Assembly: GCA_002077045.2 (NCBI GenBank)
Contig: KZ111146.1
Span: 489,432 to 504,066, forward strand
Origin: Rachicladosporium sp. CCFEE 5018
Lineage: Eukaryota > Ascomycota > Dothideomycetes > Cladosporiales > Cladosporiaceae
Length of the DNA: 14,635 nucleotides
Direction of reading: 5' to 3'
The notes beneath the pieces are model-generated. The model made no database searches. It saw only the letters and a program-made list of their open reading frames with translations, and was not told the origin of the DNA. Both the position numbers and the translations under genes were made by a program. This document shows, one piece after another, positions 8,138 through 14,635 of the stretch; within the stretch, counting starts at the first letter, position 1, and each line of letters opens with the position of its first letter.

Positions 8138-10130
8138 TCAGAAATCCCTGAAATGCCCATCAACCTCTCTCCGCTCTCTGGCGCTATCCCTATCTCCAGC
8201 TTCACTCCCACCAGTCTCGCTCTTACCTTCCCGTCGCAAATACTCAGCATACAGCTTATTCCCCGTGAACCTAGGACTCGCAACTCCAACACCTTGTCCA
8301 TTGCCCCTCCCCTCACCTACATTCATAGACCCCATACCTCTGTTCAAACTGCCTGTTACCTCCTCATACTCCACCATGACAATCATCCACACGCCCACTC
8401 TCTCATCGCTTCCCAGCAGTGGCGTGCAGTGGATCCAGCGCGGCTTGCCTTCCATGCTTGACCGCCGCGTCTCCAGCGAGGTCGGTGTTGAGCCTGTGAG
8501 CCACGTAATCTTGGCGGTAACGCCGGTGCCGTGCGCAAGGGAGTCTAGAATGTCGTCGCGGATCTGTGTGGGGCCGCCGATGCGATCTAGGAACTTGGTT
8601 TGCAGGAGGCCGGGAATGCGGAGGGCGGGTGAGGTGAAGGTTATGCGAAGGGAGGGGTAGGGGCGGACTAGGAGGTACTGCGGGATGTCAGTGGTGGTGT
8701 TCCTTAACGGTGAACGGGGTGCATGGGAAGAAGTACGTTCTGGTACACGCCAGGTAAGCGGCCTGACGGCCCAAGGCTCCGGTCTGGCCACAGCGAAGCC
8801 TCTGCAGCTGAATCGTCCATGCCTATACGCCTTCGTGGCTCTTTTGTTGAGCGTGCCGCAGCTGAGCCTGGCCTCGACTCCTCTGTGTACCTCTTTGTCC
8901 GACTCCTGACGATATTCGCCTCCTCTTCTGACAGCGCTTGCCCGAACTCACCAAGCAAAGCCTTGGAGTCCTTCGCGCCCGAAGTGCCGAATCGGCTTCC
9001 TGCGCGTTCTTGTGCTAGCATCGAGGCGAAGGAGTCGAGGCCTCGCCCGCCCTCTACCAGAGACGAGACATCAATCTGGCAGCCTAGGAAGTATCGAACC
9101 TGGCCCTTGTTGTCGTACAGCGGCGCGATCATCAGCAGGTTCATGAATGGCGTGCCGTCGCGGCGGTAGTTTAGTATGGCCTCCGTGCATTCCTGTCCAG
9201 CGATCAGAGCCTCGATGAGGCGGCCGACCGCCCTGTTTGACGTCTTGGGTCCTTGGAGGAAGCGACAGTTGCGGCCGATGGCGTACTGGCGACCGTATTG
9301 GCTGGTATTGTAGAATTCTGTTTGCACGTTAGTGCATATCCCAAAAGCGCGATTGACTATGAGTACTCGCCTTGCGACGCGTATACGATCGGATTATCTG
9401 GTAGCGACGGATCGGACACACAGTATACCTCCGCCAGACTCGGTATAAGCTCACGCATGATCGGCGCGCTGTTCCCTGTAATCTCCTTGACCAGGCTCTC
9501 AGTGACAACGCTGACAAGGCGATGTGTCACATACGCGGGCAGCGCATCCTCGATCAAGTCTTCGACGAGTCCCTTAGCATGCGCCTCGAAGCGTTCATCG
9601 ACGTTCGCGGCATTGTACGGTGCACTGCCGTTGGTAGCTGCGATGCTCTGAGCGACAGCGTTGGCGTACTCGATTGCTGTGATAGCTTTCCTCGCGTCAT
9701 TGTACTTCGTCAAAGTCGCAGCATATTGTGGTCGAAACTTTGTAAGAAATCCCTGGAATTTGCTGGCTTGTATCGGGTCGCGGAGCAGGACGTCTAGGTG
9801 GTCCGCGGAGAAGAGGCGGAGTGCTAGCGTTTCGGCATTATTATGCGACACAGCAGGCGGCGGAGCTTTCAGATCGTATGAGGGCTCGTCAGGTGAGGCT
9901 GGGCCAATTCCCGATGTCGCTTCGGTGTACCGCCCATCTTCTGGATTCAGATTGTCGTCGAAGACACTTGGCGGACTCACGGACCCTGCTGCTGACATCT
10001 CTCGAGGCCCAGCTGCGCCGGCGCCTGGCGGGACGCCGAAGACTGGCGAGACGGCATGGCGAAGTGTGCCAGCGTCTAGAGTGCCTGTGTCATTCTGCTT
10101 GGCTCCCGGAGTTGCTGGAGAGCTGAACAT
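8138..10130 (-). CDS. RGS-like/LOV/PAS blue-light photoreceptor, BcLOV4-like, three exons
   Basis: A flavin-binding LOV protein. Exons 10130-9371, 9317-8737 and 8677-8138 give 626 aa. Residues 1-100 are Gly/Pro/Ser-rich and probably disordered. Residues about 100-225 are helical (LRLFSADHLDVLLRDPIQAS, KYNDARKAITAIEYANAVAQ) and look like the RGS-type region of fungal RGS-LOV proteins. The LOV domain spans about 236-340: strand VSDPSLPDNPIVYASQEF, then YAIGRNCRFLQGPKT with the adduct-forming Cys271, NYRRDGTPFMN supplying Asn303 and Asn313, and FLGCQIDVS with Gln334. All residues needed for the flavin-cysteinyl photocycle are present. A charged linker (about 374-420) follows. A second PAS-like domain starts at 448 (YLLVRPYPSLRITFTSPALR, later RWIHCTPLLGSDERVGVWM), and the tail is charged. 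ATG 10130 is the only ATG in this part of the frame; upstream sequence is pyrimidine-rich as in a leader. The RGS assignment is less certain than the LOV one. Confidence 0.85.
9318..9370 (-). other. GC-AG intron inside the LOV domain
   Basis: The first two LOV exons must be joined across 53 bp. The only donor found that keeps frame and the LOV sequence is AAG|GCGAGT (GC at 9370-9369), giving YASQ-E-FYNTSQYG. The acceptor is GCAAACAG ending at 9318, with a good branch site CACTAAC upstream. The nearby GT at 9366 leaves the wrong phase and shifts the frame. The flanking bases fit the strong exon-side pairing usually seen at GC donors. Confidence 0.7.
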
Positions 10131-11451
10131 GGAAGTGGTAGCGATGGTGAGGAAAAGTAGATAGCGATAGAAACAATGCGACGAAAGAATGAGTGAAGAG
10201 ATACTTGCCAATGGCCAGACTCGCGAGTCCGAAGATCTGTGACAGTGCCGAACAATCTACATTTCCAGCCACTGTACCCCAGGCCTTCGAGCTACGCGTG
10301 CAAGGATGTGGATTGGGTTTGCCGCGAGACGTACTCAACGCCGGGAGTGCGTTACGGGGTCGTGAATTGCCAGACTGGGTCTATAAATTGGACTTGAGCT
10401 GTAGGAATCTACGATGAAGAAGGCAATGTTCCAGGAACTGCGTATCACGAGTAAGAGCTGCAATTGAACTGCGATAATTCGAGATTGGTCGCGGGCATGA
10501 ATGAGATCGTGCTACGTCACCACTTTACTAATCCCTGCTCTCAGATTGGCTTGCGGCAGGGCTGGCACGAGCCGCATCCTTCTGATCGATGTGTACATTT
10601 CTTTCACTTCTATACCAATGAGATATGTGAGACCACACCTCTCACCATCGGCGCGTCCGATCCGACCAGACAACACACGAATATATGTTGGTCTTGAATT
10701 CCACTCGCGGGGACCTGAGGGTGCATACGAATTCGGTCGAGCACCATGAGCAGGCACTTTTGCAAGGCATAGGGCGCTGACCAGGCTGCTCGTTGCAACC
10801 GATGGGCTGGAGACTGAAGTTGTGGCAGACTCGCAATCAGTCGCGCTATAGAGCCTCAAACGCAAGGCAACTCCCTCAGGCATCACTACATCTGTTACGG
10901 AAGCTACTTGCAGCGGTGGTGCATTGGTGTGATCTCTTATCGGCCTCATCCTCCAATGCTGCGGACTGCTATACGGTTGACAAGGTCCTAGGGGCCGCAT
11001 GTTTAATATTGGCAAAGCTAGCTCTACCTGGAAGGTACCTGGAATCGTCCACAAGCCAAGCCCTCGGCGGCCATATTGCCAAGCACGGCGACACATGCAC
11101 TTCAAATGCTGAGCACTTCAACATCCACTCTCAGAGACTCGCTCATGTAGCACCCACGCCGCTCGAGCCGTCTAAAGCCAGGTGGTTCGACTTTCACCGG
11201 CTGCTACGCGCATGTCTCCGAAGCAAATGGCGCACCACACATTGCTACGGTCCTGCCAGTGTCACCCCAGCCAGCAGAGCATAAATATTAGCCCCTTTGA
11301 GGAGGCGGGCAGTGCCCACAGCAAATCTTCCACCTCCCACTGTCTCCCGATGAGGCAGTCAGCCTCGGCCAGCAATGTGTTTCAATGCAAGACATCACTA
11401 GTTGACATGCAGGGTTCGGATTGTCGACACTTGAGTAGCCACTATCGAACA

Positions 11452-11704
11452 GATCGGCCAGCCTGCCCTGCCAGGTAGTCACTCCGTACGTTTGTGCAGC
11501 CAGTATGTCCATGGTAGACCTTGGCACCCGGTCAGTCCAGGGCTAGCGGCCACTCCACTCCCCTTTCCTGCATGGCATGTAGATCTATGGATACTCCTCA
11601 GCCGCCAGTAGACTATCGTTCCTGGATCACACTCTCCGCGATCCTGATGAGGCAGCTCACCGCTGATAGCATCCACTGGTAGGTGGTATGGGTTAGTGTT
11701 ATCG
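11452..11704. promoter_or_regulatory. Cluster of four HGATAR motifs upstream of fungalysin
   Basis: Four GATA-factor motifs fall within 253 bp: CGATAG on the minus strand at 11457-11452 and 11618-11613, TGATAG on the plus strand at 11664-11669, and CGATAA on the minus strand at 11704-11699. Fewer than one would be expected by chance in this length. The last two are 29 bp apart and lie 220-260 bp before the fungalysin ATG. Fungal extracellular proteases are commonly activated by AreA-type factors under nitrogen limitation. PacC-like GCCARG motifs also occur at 11470-11475 (plus) and 11525-11520 (minus), but these are short enough to be chance. Confidence 0.4.
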
Positions 11705-11757
11705 CAGACTCGAATTCCACCAGCCCAAACAATTTGCAGCGACCCGGTAAGTCTGCA

Positions 11758-11762
11758 TATAA
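11758..11762 (+). promoter_or_regulatory. Possible TATA box of the fungalysin gene
   Basis: CATATAAC at 11756-11763 lies about 165 bp before the ATG and is followed by pyrimidine-rich stretches (about 11808-11832 and 11860-11890) typical of fungal transcription starts. It is plausible by position only. Confidence 0.3.
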
Positions 11763-11923
11763 CAAGTCGCCTCTGGCCCGGTGAGTAGGTACGATATCCT
11801 TGACCTGTTCTTCCTGTCTCTTTGAATCTTTGCCATCAGGTCCAATCGGAGTACCACCCTCCTCTTCGCACCAGTTTTCTTCGCATTCGTTTACCGAGCT
11901 AGAGGATCGCTTACCTCATTACC

Positions 11924-14177
11924 ATGAGGACGACCCTCGCCTTCGGGCTCCTGGCATCGGCGTCGCTCGTCAGCAGCCACCCTGCACCCTCGACAGGCCG
12001 CAGATCGTTCGGTCCGTATTTGCAACGTCGAGCCGTCGACCTCAACTCCTTCCGCTTGAAGCCCGTGAGCACCTACGTCAACGCAACCCAGGTCGAAGTC
12101 TCGCCGGAGGTCTCGACGATCGTCAAGCGGGCAGACTACGTGTCTACAGCTTCCGAATTGGTGTCGAAGCTATCGCCTTCTGCAGAGTTCCGCATCGTCG
12201 GGGATCACTATGTCGGGACCAATGGCATCGCTCACGTCAACGTTCGGCAGACCGCGAATGGGCTTAATATTGATAATGCTGACTACAATATCAATGTAAG
12301 TGCTAGCCTCCAGCATTGATCTGTGACCTGGCGCCGACGAGAAGACGTCCGGTCCGAGTGTCGAACAGCGTACTGACCTGAAATAGATCGACACCGACGG
12401 TTCGATATTCTCATACGGCGGTTCCTTTCACAGCGGAGCCATGCCCGCTACTGCTGCAATCACGAGGCGCGATCTTAACGCACCAGTAAGGGCGTTGCGA
12501 AGCGCAAAGGCCACGCTTGATCTACCAGTCTTCGAAATTGCAGCTAGTGCTAGCCCCATCGCGGGTGATGAGACCTATACCATTTCCGGTATCAGTGGCA
12601 CGCAGAGAGCGCCGGAGGCCAAGCTCGTCTACTTGCAGACGGCGCAAGGCTTGAAGTTGACGTGGAGGATAGAGACCGACATCCTGTCGAACTGGCTCTT
12701 GACTTATGTCGATGCTACGAATATGGAGCAGGTCCATGCTGTGGTGGACTACTCTGCTGATGCGTCGTACGATGCATCTTACCAGGTCTAGTAAGTGCGG
12801 TCTCAACGTGAGATTGATTGGATAGGGTACTGACAGGATGACAGCCCATGGGGCATCAACGACCCAACCGAGGCCGGCCGTTCGATTCAGTACAACCCCT
12901 GGGACGATGAGTCTTCCGAGTTCGGCTGGCACAGCGATGGCTTGGTGCTGTACAACACTACTCGAGGCAACAACGGCATCGCTCAAGTGAACCCTAACAA
13001 CACCGCTACATACTTGGACAACTACCGACCTGTGAACCCTTCTCTGGACTTTGTCTACCCATACTCCACGGATCTGACCGTACCGAAGTCATACTGGGAC
13101 GCATCCATCACGCAGCTATTCTACACCGCGAACAGGTACCATGACTTGCTACACCAGCTCGGCTTCGTCGAGGCCGCCGGTAACTTCGAGGTCAACAACA
13201 ATGGCCAGGGTGGACTTGGTAACGACAGTGTTATCCTCAATGCCAAGGATGGATCTGGTGTCAACAATGCCAACTTCGCTACACCTCCCGATGGCCAGTC
13301 TGGACGCATGCGAATGTATATCTGGAACTATACGATGCCGCTCAAGGATTGTTCGTTCGAGGCCGGTGTGGTGATCCATGAGTACACTCACGGTGGTATG
13401 TCATGGCCCTGCATAATCGGAATCTTTGAGATTATGCTGACCGTCTCCCAGTATCGAACCGTCTCACTGGTGGTCCTGCCAACAGTCGCTGCCTCTCCGT
13501 GCTCGAATCTGGCGGCATGGGCGAGGGTTGGGGGTAGGTCGACAATCTTACATCGTGGTCTAGTCTGCCAGCACTGACTTTGTGAAAGTGACTTCATGGC
13601 CACCGCCATCCGCCTCAAGCCAGGCGACACACGCAAAACTGACTACCCTATGGGCGCCTGGGTATACAGCAAAGCTGCTGGGATCCGCAAGTACCCTTAC
13701 TCGACCAACTTCGTTGTCAATCCGCACGTCTACACAGACGTGAACAACATCACCGTCGTACACGGTATTGGTACGGTGTGGGCTACGATGCTGTACGAGG
13801 TGATGTGGAATCTCATCGACAAGCACGGCAAGAACGACGCCCCCGAGCCCTCCTTCAACAAACGTGGTGTGCCGACAGATGGTCGATATCTCGCGATGAA
13901 GTTGGTCATTGATGGCATGGCGCTGTAAGTCCTGTACCCTCGCTACTTCTATTGGCACCGTCTGACACTTAATGACAGACAACCGTGCAACCCCAACTTC
14001 ATCCAAGCACGCGACGCTATTCTGGACGCCGACCGCGCTCTCACACGCGGCCAGAACGCTTGTGAGATCTGGACTGGATTCGCGAAGAGAGGGCTGGGTG
14101 CTGCAGCTACCTATGGTAATTCGACCCGCACTGCGAGCTATGTTGTGCCCAGGCGAGCGTGTCATGGGCATTGGTGA
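11924..14177 (+). CDS. Fungalysin, secreted M36 zinc metallopeptidase, six exons
   Basis: An extracellular endopeptidase that degrades protein for nutrition and, in some fungi, host tissue. Exons 11924-12295, 12387-12790, 12845-13395, 13452-13533, 13589-13924 and 13979-14177 join in frame to 647 aa, normal for M36. ATG context ATTACCATGAGG is good. MRTTLAFGLLASASLVSS is a clear signal peptide, probably cut near residue 18. An FTP-type propeptide follows (residues about 35-240; RIVGDHYVGTNGIAHVNVRQ and DTDGSIFSYGGSF). The mature enzyme begins near YPWGINDPTEAG (about 259). The active site is HEYTHG (zinc ligands His437 and His441, catalytic Glu438); intron 4 falls directly after it and splicing gives HEYTHGVSNRLTGGP. 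The third ligand is Glu467 in ESGGMGEGWGDF, split by intron 5. LQPCNPNFIQARDAILDADR follows intron 6. Introns are 91, 54, 56, 55 and 54 bp. The last residues, VPRRACHGHW, differ from the short Cys-ending tail I expect. A shift of small size near 14150 would explain this but is unproven. Confidence 0.95.
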
Positions 14178-14599
14178 TCAGCCAATCGGCTATTCTATGA
14201 CCTTATTGATGCTTGACGAAGCTTCGAAGGAAGCTTGAACGCAGCATTTGTCGCCGTCAAGTCGCGGGATGCGGTCGCACTCGCTTGTGCAGGAAGCTGA
14301 CCTTCCGCTTTGGGATCCTTGCGGCTGAGAGACCTACACGATATATAGATGAGTCACGAATCGTCAGTACGACGCATATCTACGCACGCGTGAATGAGTG
14401 GAAGGCAGATGCATCGAAGCTTACTGGGGTGAAGCTGTAGCGCGATCCTGTCTTGACATATGGTCCTGCTCATCGCCACTCATTTTTGGATCGTAGCAAC
14501 CACAACTCGACATCCGGTGCCAAACACCTCTGCCCTCTCATCCTAGCCAAACCACTGTTACCCTTCTGAACAACTCCAAGTCCTGTGGGCCCCAGAGTC
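14178..14599. other. Fungalysin 3' region and upstream region of the next gene
   Basis: This 422-bp stretch lies after the fungalysin stop. It carries two AAGCTT sites in a short palindromic patch around 14218-14238 (GAAGCTTCGAAGGAAGCTT). The last 100 bases before 14600 are C/T-rich, as in a fungal leader. Open frames on either strand are short and unrecognised. I see no convincing gene here. Confidence 0.5.
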
Positions 14600-14635
14600 A
14601 TGCCTCTCCAAGTCTTACCCTTAGAAGAAGCCGAC
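14600..14635 (+). CDS. Start of a gene cut by the right edge, possibly a GNAT acetyltransferase
   Basis: ATG at 14600 opens a frame that reaches the window end in frame, encoding MPLQVLPLEEAD. A beta-strand followed by an acidic 'EEAD' turn is how many fungal GNAT-type N-acetyltransferases begin (patterns like MPL.V.P..EAD). The ATG follows a C/T-rich leader, as at other starts in this window. Twelve residues cannot settle the family, so the GNAT suggestion is a guess from pattern. Confidence 0.35.
   Translation, partial: MPLQVLPLEEAD

Larger units (their letters stand above)
10131..11923. other. 1.8-kb divergent intergenic region with two unsupported ORFs
   Basis: This region separates the LOV gene start (minus) from the fungalysin start (plus) and holds both promoters. 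Two overlapping frames on opposite strands are fairly long: plus 10802-11284 (160 codons from ATG, starting MGWRLKLWQTRNQ) and minus 11096-10512 (194 codons from ATG, starting MCRRAWQYGRRG). Neither shows a domain, signal peptide or splice signals I recognise, and at most one could be real. No repeat, transposon or RNA gene was identified. Confidence 0.5.

Noticed and set aside
10131..10338. Possible N-terminal extension of the LOV gene upstream of ATG 10130, including a GC donor-like GCAAGT near 10209-10204
   Set aside because: The upstream frames lack an ATG, the nearest residues are a hydrophobic artefact of a pyrimidine-rich leader, and no extra domain appears.
10584..10589. GATCGA, resembling half of a white-collar light-response element upstream of the LOV gene
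   Set aside because: A single six-base match in 1.8 kb is expected by chance; no paired element was found.
12522..12986. Minus-strand 154-codon frame
   Set aside because: It is antisense to fungalysin exons 2-3 and has no recognisable product.
14213..14440. Plus-strand 75-codon frame after fungalysin
   Set aside because: It has no true ATG at its start, no family resemblance, and lies in the expected 3' UTR.
14470..14634. Minus-strand stop-free frame of 54 codons running off the right edge
   Set aside because: It is low-complexity, matches no family, and overlaps the more convincing plus-strand start at 14600.

Overview
The window is nuclear DNA of a filamentous ascomycete. Short introns (mostly 50-59 bp, with GT or rarely GC donors, CTAAC/CTGAC-like branch sites and AG acceptors), pyrimidine-rich leaders and the gene set (POT peptide transporter, Npr3, small fungal catalase, fungal LOV photoreceptor, fungalysin) support this. 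A Dothideomycete is my guess from overall feel, not something the sequence proves. No transposon, rRNA, tRNA or CRISPR array was found.

Layout, left to right. The first 222 bases hold the N-terminal end of an unrecognised minus-strand gene that runs off the window. After about 1.4 kb with no supported gene comes a seven-exon minus-strand proton-coupled peptide transporter of the PTR2/POT family (1659-3824, 610 aa). A 945-bp divergent intergenic region with five GATA-factor motifs separates it from an intronless plus-strand gene for an Npr3-type GATOR1/SEACIT subunit (4770-6572, 600 aa). Its stop lies 9 bp from the stop of a convergent three-exon minus-strand srpA-like small catalase (6582-7671, 322 aa). 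Upstream of the catalase on the same strand is a three-exon LOV photoreceptor (8138-10130, 626 aa). It has an N-terminal helical RGS-like region, a LOV domain with the photoactive cysteine, and a C-terminal PAS-like domain; its first intron appears to be of the GC-AG class. A 1.8-kb divergent intergenic region leads to a six-exon secreted M36 metallopeptidase, fungalysin (11924-14177, 647 aa). The last 36 bases look like the start of another plus-strand gene, possibly a GNAT acetyltransferase.

The genes do not form an obvious biosynthetic cluster. A loose nitrogen theme links a di/tripeptide importer, a nitrogen-responsive TORC1 regulator and a secreted protease whose upstream region carries clustered GATA motifs. 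The LOV protein and catalase form a second same-strand pair that could be related through light and oxidative stress. Both links are inference. The most interesting item is the RGS-LOV-PAS photoreceptor. I saw no clearly undescribed system.
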